64,000 nucleotides of DNA, from the NCBI RefSeq assembly GCF_017591425.1, contig NW_024464918.1, positions 26,130,001-26,194,000 of the forward strand. The letters run 5' to 3'. The DNA comes from Ochotona curzoniae (lineage: Eukaryota; Chordata; Mammalia; Lagomorpha; Ochotonidae). The notes beneath the pieces are model-generated. The model did not search any database. It had not been told where the DNA came from and saw only the letters and a program-made list of their open reading frames with translations. The number at the start of each line of letters is the position of its first letter. The first letter of the stretch is position 1. Shown here piece after piece: positions 34,052 to 43,953 of this stretch. Both the position numbers and the translations under genes were made by a program.

Positions 34052-34381
34052 GAGTCTGGCACGGTGGCCTAGCAGCTAAAGTCCTTGCCTTGAATGTGCC
34101 AGGATCTCATATAGGCACCAGTTCTAACCCTGGCTGCTCCACTTCCCATCCAGTTCCCTGCTTGTGGCTTGGGAAAGCAGTTGAGGACAGCCCAAAGCCT
34201 TGCGACCCTGCACCAGTGTGGGAGATATGGAGGAAGTTCCTGGCTCCTGGCTTTGGATGGGCGCAGTACCGGCTGTTGCGGTCACTTGCGGAGTGAATCA
34301 ATAGATGGAAGATCTTCCTTTCCTTCTCTCCTCCTCTGTATATCTGACTTTGCAATAAAAATAAATAAATCTTTAAAAAGA
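34052..34381 (+). repeat. CSINE, younger type
   Basis: Head AGTCTGGCACGGTGGCCTAG, tail GCAATAAAAATAAATAAATC. Its flanks, AAACCCACGTAGAG and AAACTCATGTATAG, may be a decayed duplication. Confidence 0.94.
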
Positions 34382-34473
34382 AACTCATGTATAGTTGCTT
34401 CATGGTAAGCTTTTTCCATTGTTTTCCCCCATTTTGTTAAGATGGTCACACAGACAATAAAGAAATAATCCTT

Positions 34474-34815
34474 TGGGCCCGGCACGTGGCCTAGCTGCTA
34501 AAGTCCTCACCTCGTACACACTGGGATCCCATACGGCTGCCAGTTCTAGCCCCAAGAACCCCGCTTCCCATCCAGCTCCCTGCTTGTGGCCTGGGAAAGC
34601 AGTCAAGGACAGCCCAGAGCCTTGGGACCCTGCATTCACGTGGGAGACCAGGAAGAGGCTCTGGGTTCATGGCTTTGGACTGGTGCAGCTTCAGCCATTC
34701 CAGTCACTTGGGGAGTGAATCAGTGGACAGAAAATCTTCTCTGTCTCTACTCCTCTCTATATATCTGACTTTCAATAAAAATAAAATAAATCTTTAAAAA
34801 AAAAAAAAAAAGCTG
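34474..34815 (+). repeat. CSINE, younger type
   Basis: Head GGGCCCGGCACGTGGCCTAG (one base short of related copies). Poly(A) at about 34797-34811. Confidence 0.94.
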
Positions 34816-35040
34816 GTCTCAAAGAGAAAAGGAGAAACAGAGATCTTTTACCTGATGCTTTATTGTCCCAGCTGGCCACAACACCTAGAGTTGGGTCAAG
34901 CTAAAGTTCCTGGTTGGTTATGGGCTTCTGCATTTCCCAGCCCTAATCATTACAGCCTTTTGGGAGTGAACCAGTAGATGTAAGATCTCTCTCGCTTTCA
35001 AACATAAGTAAATCTTTAAAATGAATCTTTAAAAGTCAAG
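34816..35040. repeat. Mosaic of CSINE halves, - then +
   Basis: 34816-34900 reads as the tail side of a minus-strand element (AGATCTTTTACCTGATGC). From about 34905 it becomes the 3' half of a plus-strand element (TTCCTGGTTGG ... AAGTAAATCTTTAAAATG). Confidence 0.6.
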
Positions 35041-35051
35041 GGTCATGGGGA

Positions 35052-35396
35052 GGATGGAAGGCACTGTGGCATAGCACATTAAGCCACCACTTGGGACACT
35101 GCATCCAATATGGGAATGTGAGTTTGAGTTCCAGCATCTCCGCTTCTCTTTTATTGCCTGAACAACTACCCAAATGGCTACAATGGCAGGGTTGGGCCAG
35201 GCTGAAACCAGAAGCAGGAACTGCATCTGGGTTTCCCATGTGGGTAGCAGCAGTCCAAACACTGGATACATCTGTCAGTTTCCTGGGTATTTCAGAAGGG
35301 AGCTAGGTCCTAAGTGGAACCTCCAGAGCTTAAACCAGTACTCACTGGGGAAGCCAGGCTGGCAGGTGGCAGCTTAAGGCACTGTGCCTAAACAAC
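35052..35396. repeat. Mosaic of CSINE parts, + head then - element
   Basis: 35052-35150 is a plus-strand head (GGAAGGCACTGTGGCATAGC to TCCGCTTCTC). From about 35155 the sequence reads minus strand (CAACTACCCAAATGGCTACA to GGCAGCTTAAGGCACTGTGC). Confidence 0.65.
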
Positions 35397-35519
35397 ATTT
35401 TCACATACTAACAACTGAATTTTTAAAACCTAACACTACGCAGGTCAGATAAAACATGCCTCTGGACCAAGTCCAGCAGCCTCAGATCTCAGAGCAGCTG
35501 GGCCTCTTACGTGCTTAAT

Positions 35520-35770
35520 GCAGCAGCCCCAAGAACAGCACATGAATCATCCCATTAATCCTCACAGCATATCCTGTGAGATAGACATTATTATCCCCAG
35601 TTTACAGAAAAGGAAACTGAGATAAAAGGAAGTTAAGTAACTTGCTCAAGGTCATGTTGCCAGGAGTCAAAGAACTAATGTCCAAACTAGGTGCTGTGAC
35701 TGCCAAGCCTGGGCTTGGAACCACTGAGCAGCTCTGCTTCTCTTTCACGCTTCAGCACCCCCTGGAAGGG
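35520..35770 (-). repeat. MIR relic
   Basis: 'TTATTATCCCCAGTTTACAG', 'AAAGGAAACTGAGATAAAAG' and 'TTGCTCAAGGTCATG' form a well-kept MIR core. Confidence 0.85.
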
Positions 35771-35885
35771 AATCAGAAACCTGGATTCAATCACCCAGGT
35801 TGTGGGATGGGGAGGGAGGAGTGGAGAATGAGGAAAACCCAGAGAACAGTGGGTACTAGAGCACAGTCTGTAACAGTGAAAACCA

Positions 35886-36195
35886 GGTCAGGCACTGTGA
35901 TACAGTAGACTATGCTGCTGTTTGCAATGCCTGCCTCCCATGTAGGGTGCCTGATTCAAGGCCTGGGAATTCCACTTCCAACCCAACTTCGTGCTAATGT
36001 GCCTGAGAGGCAAAGACAACAGTTTACACAGTTAAGTCTCTGACACCTACATAAGAAAGGTCGTTTCTGGCTCCTGACTTCAGCCTGGTTTAGACCCACT
36101 TTTACACTCATTTGGGGAGTAATTAAGGCAATATGAGATCAATCTCTCTCTCTCTCTCTCTCTCTGCCTTTCAGACAAATAAATCTTATAAAAGA
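35886..36195 (+). repeat. CSINE, older type
   Basis: Head GGTCAGGCACTGTGATACAG. A (TC)n stretch at about 36142-36164 precedes the tail CAGACAAATAAATC. Confidence 0.9.
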
Positions 36196-36374
36196 AGAAA
36201 ACCTCAAAATGTGCAATGTAGCAAAAAAGAAAAGTTATTCACAACAGCTTTGGAGTCCCAGGCTCCTGTTTAAAACTGTAATTAGGAAAGTCCTAGAGGG
36301 ACAGAGAGAAATATCTACAATTTAGTGCTGAGCAAAACATGCAGACAAGATGGAATCAAGCACACAGCTGGCTG

Positions 36375-36450
36375 ACTTGGGGTGTACTCAGACCTGGGTT
36401 TGAATCCCAGCTCCACATCAGCTCTCAGAATCTTGTATTGGTCATTGAAG
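36375..36450 (+). repeat. MIR fragment
   Basis: 'CAGACCTGGGTTTGAATCCC' is a diagnostic MIR segment. Confidence 0.6.
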
Positions 36451-37178
36451 AGTAGAGGTACTTCAAGAGCCACGGCAAGCACTGGGGAAAATTACACCAG
36501 GTTTAGCACTACCCAAACCCATGGTGCAAGAGCTCACATCCTGTGTATATTTGCAGGGATAAGAAAAGAGCACACACCAAATGGCAGGATCACTTTAGAG
36601 ATAGGAAGACACTGCAAGAGATGAGTAACACAAAGAAAACTCAATGGCGGTCCTACACCAGATTTGACAGGCTGGGGAGGTGCTATTCTTATAGGTGAAT
36701 ACTGTTCTTGGGACAATTTACACAGAAATGAAAAAGCCTCAGGAGCTCCCCACCCCTAGCTCATGCAGCTGTTCAGACTCACTCGGTATCTGCTTCCTTA
36801 ATGAAATCTTGCATAAAAAGCTGCAGCAGGAGTAGCCAGGAAGTCACGCTGGAGGAAGACAGACAATTGAAAACCCAAAAACTTAATATACTGCCTCAGT
36901 CCCAGAGCTGTTAGCCACCTTTGAGGCAACCACAAGGCTGTCCAGTTAGGCTGCCTGCCACCCTGGAAAGTTCCTTCATTCTCTACGTGGTACAGGTGCC
37001 CTTGCTGCTTGGGCTTAGCAACCAGGCTGCAACAGAAAGGGCATGCTCAGTCCAAAACAGAGCACTGGGTGGAACTGGGTTTGTTCCTGGATGGTTATTG
37101 ATGGAGACAAGCTCAATTATTCTCGTTATATGGAGTCAACAGAAATAGGAGGCATAATGGGTCTTAGCTGGGAAAGGC
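36451..37178. other. Unique sequence, no gene seen
   Basis: Short frames occur on both strands. No motif, RNA gene or further repeat is recognised. Confidence 0.4.
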
Positions 37179-37192
37179 AAAAGTTATGATGC

Positions 37193-37503
37193 TGGGCCTG
37201 GCGTTAATATCCTCGTCTTGAAAGCACCAAGATCCCATATGGACATTGGTTCTAATCCTGACGGCTCCACTTCCCATTCAGCTCCCTGCCAGTGGCCAGG
37301 GAAAGCAGTCAAGGACAGCCCAAAGCTTTGGGACCCTGTATCTTTGTGGGAGACCTGGAGGAAGAGGCTCCTGGCTTTGGATTGGCTCAGCTCCAGCAGT
37401 TGCGGGCACTTGGGGAGTGAACCATTGAACAGAAAATCTTCCTCTCTGTTTCTCCTCTCTGTACGTCTGCCTTTCCAATAAAAATAAATAAATCTTTTTT
37501 AAA
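37193..37503 (+). repeat. CSINE, younger type, first of a same-site pair
   Basis: It lies between two copies of AAGTTATGATGC (37181-37192 and 37504-37515). Its head is shortened, TGGGCCTGGCGTTAATATCC. Confidence 0.96.
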
Positions 37504-37515
37504 AAGTTATGATGC

Positions 37516-37847
37516 GGGCCTGGCGCAGTGGCCTAATGTCTAGAGTCCTCGCCTTGAATGCACCGGGATCCCATATGGCCACCGGTTTTAATCCCGGCAG
37601 CTCCACTTCCCATCTAGCTCCCTGCTTATGGCCTGGGAAAGTAGTTGAGGATGGCCCAAAGCTTTGGGACCCTGCACCTGTGTGGGAGACCTGGAAGAGG
37701 TTCCTGGCTCCTGGCTTCAGATCGGCATAGCATCGGCCATTGCGTTCACTTGGGGAGTGAATCATCAGATGGAAGATCTTCCTCTCTGTCTCTCTCCTCA
37801 CTGTATATCTGACTTTGTAATAAAAATAAATAAATCTTTAAAAAAAT
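37516..37847 (+). repeat. CSINE, younger type, second of a same-site pair
   Basis: It is bounded by AAGTTATGATGC at 37504-37515 and 37848-37859. Head GGGCCTGGCGCAGTGGCCTA. It differs from its neighbour at many sites, so it is a separate insertion rather than a duplicate. Confidence 0.96.
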
Positions 37848-37859
37848 AAGTTATGATGC

Positions 37860-38934
37860 AAGAGAAGAGGGGCTGAGGGGGCCGGTGTTGCCATTGAACT
37901 AGGATGCCAGGGAGTGGGGAGAGAGGACTGGGAGATGCCAGAAGCTTGTCTGGCCCTGCTGTTTTGGTCCCAGCATAAACTTCAAGCTGGTCTCTCATCT
38001 CACCTTATCAAGAAGTTCCCAGCATTCAGGAGAAGGCAGAATAAAAGGGAAGCCTTCTCATCTCTCCTGCTTTCTTTCATTCTCTCTGCCCCTTCTCTAA
38101 GAACAGCAGCCAGTGCTCCTAAGAGCTGTGTGGTGGGCCATGTTGAATGCATAGCACCCATTCACCCACCTTCACTCTGCCCCCTCCCTACTAGACACTG
38201 CTCTTATGCCACTTCACCAAGGAGGACACATAACTCAGGTAGGGCCATGGGGACTTGCCCAAGCCACTAGGGCAGAGGCAGAGCCACCCGACCCAAGCCT
38301 GTCTGCTGCAAGTCCGAGCTCTCGTCTGTTGCATTCTTCTCCCTTCTTTCTCCCACCTATGGCTTCTCCCTACAACACACTAGAGCCTCTCACCTTATGA
38401 CTCTCTCCCCTAACCCCCAGCCCAGGCCCTGGGTGTTCTGGGGTGAGGCATTCAGGTGGAGGAGTTAGTGTTTCTGAGATTTCTCAAGAACAGGAAACTT
38501 CCCCTGTGACCTGCCATAAATTTTAGCCTTCCTCCCTTGGAGATGTCACCCGGGAGCAGCACTCCAGCATGAGTCACGGCGAGGCTGCCTGCTGGAGAGT
38601 TCCTCTGGAGACTGGAGGTGACCTTGGCTGGGCACTAACATCCTGTGCCTGTTTTCCAGGAGGCTGAGTGGGCAGCCACAGATTCCCACCATGCTCTGGA
38701 TGAGCACAAAGCAGGTTGACGAGGATTTTAAAAAAAGTAGACTGTTAGAAACAGACAATTCTGCAAACCACTAGCTATATCCTCTCCCATTTGACTGGCT
38801 GCAAAAGTGCACCTGCACTGCAGCCACCTCCACATACGTTGGTCGAATGGGGATGACTGAAAATAAGAAAGGCAACAGGGATAATAACCCTCTTCCCAAA
38901 TGTCATCCGCCATGTCCACATCAGTCACTTACAA
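37860..38934. other. Unique sequence, no gene seen
   Basis: A CT-rich block at about 38040-38420 gives open frames without domain features. No SINE is present. Confidence 0.4.
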
Positions 38935-39125
38935 GCACAATACCAGCTAACATTCACGTAGCCCTGATGAAGTATGAACTTTGTAATTTTTTCTCATTTT
39001 ATCTTTTTATGAGTGTTTATTACCGACCCCACTATATAGGCAAGAAAAGCAAGGTTCAGATAACAGAAATTTAAAGGTCACATGGCTTATAGGCATCAAA
39101 ACTAGGAGTCAAAGACAGGATCTGT
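38935..39125 (-). repeat. MIR relic
   Basis: 'ACTATATAGGCAAGAAAAGC', 'AAGGTTCAGATAACAGAAAT' and 'AAAGGTCACATGGC' resemble reverse-complement MIR. It is diverged. Confidence 0.55.
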
Positions 39126-39175
39126 CAGCCCCAACAATCCTAGACTGTCTTCATTTGATTCATTTTAAGATTTAT

Positions 39176-39262
39176 GGGCCCAGCGTGGTGGCCTGGCAGC
39201 TGGAGTCCTCGCCTTGGGAGCATTGGGATCCCATCCAGCTCCCTGATGTGCCATAGTACTAG
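39176..39262 (+). repeat. CSINE fragment with internal deletion
   Basis: Head GGGCCCAGCGTGGTGGCCTG is intact up to GGGATCCCAT, then jumps directly to CCAGCTCCCTG. The missing segment lies between two TCCCAT repeats of the parent element and includes the B-box-like region. The rest of the 3' half is lost. Confidence 0.85.
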
Positions 39263-39290
39263 ACCCACTTGATTCACTTTGAAATTATAA

Positions 39291-39596
39291 GCACCAGGCA
39301 GCATTGTTACACAGTGGTTAAGCCACTACTTGCAATGCCAGTATCCCACAAAAGAGCAGGTTCGAGTCCTAGCTGCTCTGTTTCCTGTCCAACTCCTTGT
39401 TAATGTGCCTGGGAAGGTAGCCAACAATGGCCCAAATGCTTTGGTCCCAGTCATCCATATGGAAGAACCTGATGGATTTCCAGGATCATGGCTTGGGCCA
39501 GGCACAGCTCCCATCTTCATAACCTCTTAGGGAGTAAATCAGTGAATGCTAGATCTGTCGCCCTTTCTCTGTAACCCTTTCACATGAATAATTTTC
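39291..39596 (+). repeat. CSINE, older type
   Basis: Head GCACCAGGCAGCATTGTTAC, 'GGTTCGAGTCCTAGCTGCTC' (a well-kept B-box-like GGTTCGAGTCC), and a tail near CACATGAATAATTTTC. Confidence 0.9.
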
Positions 39597-39634
39597 TTTG
39601 ATTACAAGTCCTATTACCCCTTTGTCACCTTTCC

Positions 39635-39805
39635 CACTTCATTTTTCCTATAGTCAGAAATCTAGCACCACTCATCATGGCCCAGTAGAACATAAACCCC
39701 AAGAAACATGCATGCTCTGGGGTCTGACCACCTGCTGTTAGCATCCGGGAGCAACCCCGCATGCAGTGTAAGCACTTGATAAATATTTACCACCAAAACT
39801 AATAA
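39635..39805 (+). repeat. L2 LINE 3'-end relic
   Basis: It ends in 'GTAAGCACTTGATAAATATT', the usual L2 terminus ('gtaggcgctcaataaatattt'). Confidence 0.5.
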
Positions 39806-39827
39806 ATTGGGCCAAAATTTTTCATTA

Positions 39828-40132
39828 GTTATTTTTTTTTAATTTAAATTTGATGGGCAGGGAGACAGAGAAAGGGGGAGGGACACAGACACACAGGGTA
39901 ATTCCTTCTCTCAATACACACAATAGCTAGGATTAAGCCATGTACAGCCAAGAGCCAGGAACTCAATCTAGTCTTCCAAGTGGGTGGCAGGATCTCAAAT
40001 GCCTAAACTGTCACTACTGCCTCCCCTGGGGTATGCAAAGGCAAGGAGCTGAAGCCAGGAGTGGGAGCTGAGGATCAAAGCCAAGTACTCAGATATAGAC
40101 CAGGATACCTTCACTGCTCTTCTACCAGCTGA
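39828..40132 (-). repeat. CSINE, older type
   Basis: Tail TTTTTTTTAATTTAAATTTG at left; head near CCTTCACTGCTCTTCTACC. Confidence 0.82.
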
Positions 40133-40800
40133 TCAACTCCACAATGCTTCATCCACCTCCGTCCATCCAGGTCAGCGCTCACCACCCTCTAGCCTCAGAG
40201 TTGAGGCTGAGACTAGGAATAGTAATATGTTACCGCACTTCGGGCATGTGCTTTAGGGGTGGCCTGCCACTCGGGGAATTTAATCTCTGGTACTAGGCAC
40301 TGGTAATGACCTGTATGAAGAAGCCTGGAAAGCCCTGGCACCGCCTCCTCCTGGCCCTGGTCAAGTACCTCTGGCCCTGAGCTGACCGACAGGCAGGCCT
40401 GCCAGGCTGCCGCAGAAGCAGCCTCCTCCTAGCCACTGTGTATGTGTGACTCACATCTTTCTCAGGCTGCGGGAAAGCGTGTGGTGTGTGGTTTTCCAAA
40501 CACTGCTGAATAGTGGCGGGCTAAATGGGCAGTAGTGGGTGGTGGCAAATGACACTGGGTAAGGAAGAATCTCATTAAGTAGAGAAGGTGAGAGTGTCAG
40601 GAAGGAAAAGCAAGTGAGTGGCAATTTGGATATCTGCCTACAAATGAAAGAGATGACTAGCGTTTTCTCCTCTGGCTCCTGTTTACCCTCTAAATCCCAG
40701 TTCACTAATTGAAGCGTTTTAATTATTGTCGTAGAATACAACCCACTGTGCTGGACCTATGGTGGGGAAATTAGGGCTATCCCATTCTCCTGCAACTCTT

Positions 40801-40830
40801 TTTTTTTTCTTTTCTTTTATTATTATATTT
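40801..40830 (-). repeat. Tail-only retroinsertion with 19-bp duplication
   Basis: A 30-bp T-rich tract (with C and A interruptions) sits between CCATTCTCCTGCAACTCTT (40782-40800) and CCATTCTCCTGTAACTCTT (40831-40849). The flanks are a target-site duplication with one difference, so the insert looks like nothing but an A-rich tail on the minus strand. Confidence 0.85.
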
Positions 40831-42411
40831 CCATTCTCCTGTAACTCTTACTGATGCCAGTGTGAGGTGGTGGGGAGGTCTGTCCCCTTCCTGCGATAAA
40901 CCCAACCCAGGGTTTCCAGTACCAGACAAAAGATCTTTCCCCACTTACAAAGGAATGTCCAGCCAGGGGCTCTCGTCAGCCATGCAACTCAGGGGCCACT
41001 CCCCAAGAAAGCAAAGGAAGCTAAGATGCCAAAGCCCCCCCTGGGCAGCAGCATGATGACCAAGGTCAGCACTTGAACACCACCTGTGGTAGCAAGCCAC
41101 TTCACCTGTCTGAGCCCCATCCGTCAGCTAAAATAGAGACACAACAGGATGAAACAAAACTCTGCATGACCCCTGCGACAGAAGTATTGCGCAACCACCC
41201 CCATCCACAGCCTTTATCTCCACCATTCCAATCGCCCACAGCCAGCTTCCGCAGGAAAGCCACCTGAATCCCTCCTTGTCCTCTACCTGCCTAGCAAGCC
41301 TTCCTTCCCACCCTGCTGAATCGGTAGGTCTTCCCATCCACATATCCCATCCTTCTTACTCCATTTCCACCTCTGTCCACAGTACAAACACTACATGACA
41401 CAATACAGATAGACACACCTAACTACACATACAAAAAGAGTCTTTACGCCATTAGGGGGTTTCAATTCCCTCCAAAGTAAACTCCCAAGAAGGCACAGCT
41501 TCTGTTTTGCAGGCTGCTGAAGTTCCAACGATGTCTGGTAGGTAAGGGATGCTTAACAAACAATGAATAAGCAAACACCATTTTCTAGAAGAGTTGGAAA
41601 GGCCATCAGAGACCACACAGGCCAAAGTTCCTCCCCAGCCAGAACACATAGACCAGGTGACATCAGACGACCTGCTCTCTGGCTGCAGGGTCCCCAGAAC
41701 CAAGCGCGTGGTGGAAGCTGATGGGGGGGGGGCAATTGGGAGTGAGTGCTTTGTACTTGCCTTTGGCCAACCTGCTCAACCTCCAGGCCAATGACACAGC
41801 CCAGACTCCTTGGCCAAGGGGTGGGAACGAGCAGATGGCCAGGCCTCATAAGCATGGGGGACACGGATGTCCCAGCCTGTGGTATTTCATAAAGGTAAAA
41901 AGTCAGGTGGAGAGCCACTGAGGCTAACGCTGGCTTTATCGGCCCTGGTGCTCCAAATGAAGAACTGCAGACAGCTGCAGTAGCTAGGAGCCGAAGGCCC
42001 CGCCCACATATCTATCTCTCTCGCATCCCGCCCTTATCAGGGGCCTTCCTGGCTCTTGGCAGTGCCGGAAGGCAAACAAATGCAGTCTCATCTCTGGCTG
42101 CCTGGAATATGTCCACTCACCAGGGCACTGCAGGCCCTGTGGGGACCAATGCCAGGCCAGCCCCACTTATTCCTGGGTACTCCACTAACCTCTCTGGCCA
42201 CCGACTGCTCATCACTTAGGATCTGATGAGACTCACAGGCACAGTGCAAAATGCAAGGCACATAGTAGGCAGGCCATACAGAGAATCTTCACAAAGGCAA
42301 ACAGGCTCCCTCCACTTCGGACCCCTAGAGCTTCGAATCCCAACAGAGGGTCTTTTTGCATTAGATCAAGGTTCTCTAGCCTTGGAGAAAGCCTGGCCTG
42401 GACAACTTCTG

Positions 42412-42470
42412 GAGGCATCATGGTACTCCCCCCAACTGGGGAGGCATCGTGGTACTCCCCTCAAGCTGGG
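42412..42470. repeat. Two-copy ~29-bp tandem duplication
   Basis: GAGGCATCATGGTACTCCCC is followed, 29 bp on, by GAGGCATCGTGGTACTCCCC. The two units differ at only a few positions. Confidence 0.9.
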
Positions 42471-43129
42471 AGAGGAAACATCTTCCACCCAAGTCTGCAG
42501 CCCCAGCCAGTAGGGTCTGGCCCAGAGCTCCCTGCAGGGAGAGGCAACCCAAAGGCCAAGCAAGCATATCCCTCTCCCCTAGAAACATGCACAGAAGACA
42601 AGTACTGAGAAGGAGGACTGCCCACCTGCCCGAGGTGAGTTCTGGGAGACCACGCAGCCTCTCTGAAGCTCCCATCCTACCTCTGTGAGAAAAACCCAGC
42701 AACAGCTACTTCTAAGAAAAGTCGCTGGGGATTCGCTTGCTCTTCATGAATTGCTCAAGAACGGCCTGACAACCCAGATCGCCAAGGCCCACATTTCAGG
42801 GGCAAGCATTCACCCCTTCAGAGACTTCCAGAAATCTTACAAGGCCAGTGGAGTGGGCTGGGTACAACCTAGAAGCTTAGTGGTAAACGGACACCTCCGA
42901 ACAGCTCCTGAGAAGGAGGAAGTGCACCCAAGGAGCAATGCGTAGCGACATATGGCTGCTGTGCCTTCGACCAATGCAGACTCCTAGCGCTGACCACTTG
43001 GGATTTCTAGAATGTTCCAGCGGCAGTATATGCCTCACTGAGCACTGATAAACTCTGAAGGGAAAGCAGCAGAGCTGGGGCATGGCGGAAGCCCCCAAGG
43101 AGTTCCAGGGCCCGTTGACTTCCTTTCCT

Positions 43130-43860
43130 TTGCCTGAGTGACCCTCCCCCAGCTCCCGAGGGCCGCCTCAACCGGGAGCCTGCAAGGTTGCAAGAGGAAG
43201 GGGCGCGCGAAGGCGCTCCCGGGAATCCAGCGCGCCCACACGGGCTGAGGCCCGGCCCCAGCCGCAGCTGTTTGGCGGGGGGGGGGCGGGAAATCCTCCC
43301 CGGAGAGTAAGCGGGGCGCGGCGGCGGCGGCTGGGGGCTCCTCCCGCAACTCAGGCCAGGGAAGCCGGAGAGCGGGCAGCGGGAGCGCCGAGGCCCCGCT
43401 GCGCCAGGCAGGGCGGGGGCGGCGGAGGCGGAAGCGGGGGCGGCCGGAGCGCGGTGGGGATGTTTAAAGGAAATTTACAATCATTTCCTCTCTGTGGTTT
43501 GGTGACAAATCAACAACATCCTGTTCTTTTGTGAGGCTCCGGGCGCCTGCGAGGCTGGGGCAGCGCTGGGCTCTTAAAGAAACACACACAGGCCCTCCCC
43601 CCCCCGCCCCCCGCCGCCTCTCCCGCGGTTCCGAAAAAACCCTGCAGCCTCCCCTAGTCGCCACCTCCGGGACCGCGCGCGGAATGCGGGGGCCGCGCCC
43701 CCGCTCGCGCCCCCTCCCCAGGGACGGCTCGGCGCATCCCTCCGCAGGAGATCGCAGCCCGGGGCCATCTCCCGCCAAGGGGGCGGACCGGGGGCGGAGG
43801 GCCCCCGCCCGGTTCCCCCAGCCTCCCAGACCCGAGGCTGCCGAGTGGTTTTGTGTCCCC
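43130..43860. promoter_or_regulatory. CpG island, probable promoter
   Basis: It is GC-rich with closely spaced CpGs, including GGGGCGCGCGAAGGCGCTCC, GCGGGGCGCGGCGGCGGCGG and GCGGGGGCGGCCGGAGCG. Several GGGCGG or GGGGCGG (Sp1-like) boxes occur. No other segment of the window is comparable. Long frames across it on both strands (for example 43464-43940 minus, 158 codons) are expected from GC richness and are not called genes. It may be a first exon plus promoter. Both directions remain possible: a plus-strand donor-like GGAGA|GTAAGC lies at 43306/43307, and a minus-strand donor-like CTCA|GTGAGG lies near 43038. Confidence 0.8.
43483..43525. promoter_or_regulatory. RUNX-like site with flanking ETS-like sites
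   Basis: TGTGGTTT at 43493-43500 fits the RUNX consensus (TGTGGT). ATTTCCTC at 43483-43490 (reverse GAGGAAAT) and ACATCCTGTT at 43516-43525 (reverse AACAGGATGT) fit ETS cores. The AT-rich patch carrying them (43461-43530) is unusual inside a CpG island. Confidence 0.5.
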
Positions 43861-43946
43861 TTCCCCCAATCTTGTCGCCTCGATTTCTGCAGCCCCCAAA
43901 CTCGTGTGGATTTATGCTGAAAATGTCCACGTACGCACATGAGGTT

Positions 43947-43953
43947 TATAAAA
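43947..43953 (+). promoter_or_regulatory. TATA-like box at the island's right edge
   Basis: TATAAAA on the plus strand is followed by GC-rich CGCCGAGGCGGACAG. A start about 30 bp downstream would fall near 43977-43980. The motif is perfect, but such motifs also occur by chance. Confidence 0.35.

Noticed and set aside
39380..39420. Possible tRNA gene, from a GGTTCGAGTCC B-box-like string at 39359
   Set aside because: It belongs to a tRNA-derived SINE. No cloverleaf with an acceptor stem can be drawn around it.
43464..43940. Minus-strand frame of 158 codons across the CpG island, and the 129-codon plus-strand frame opposite
   Set aside because: Long frames on both strands are expected in GC-rich DNA. 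The translations are Arg/Gly/Pro-rich with no recognised motif.
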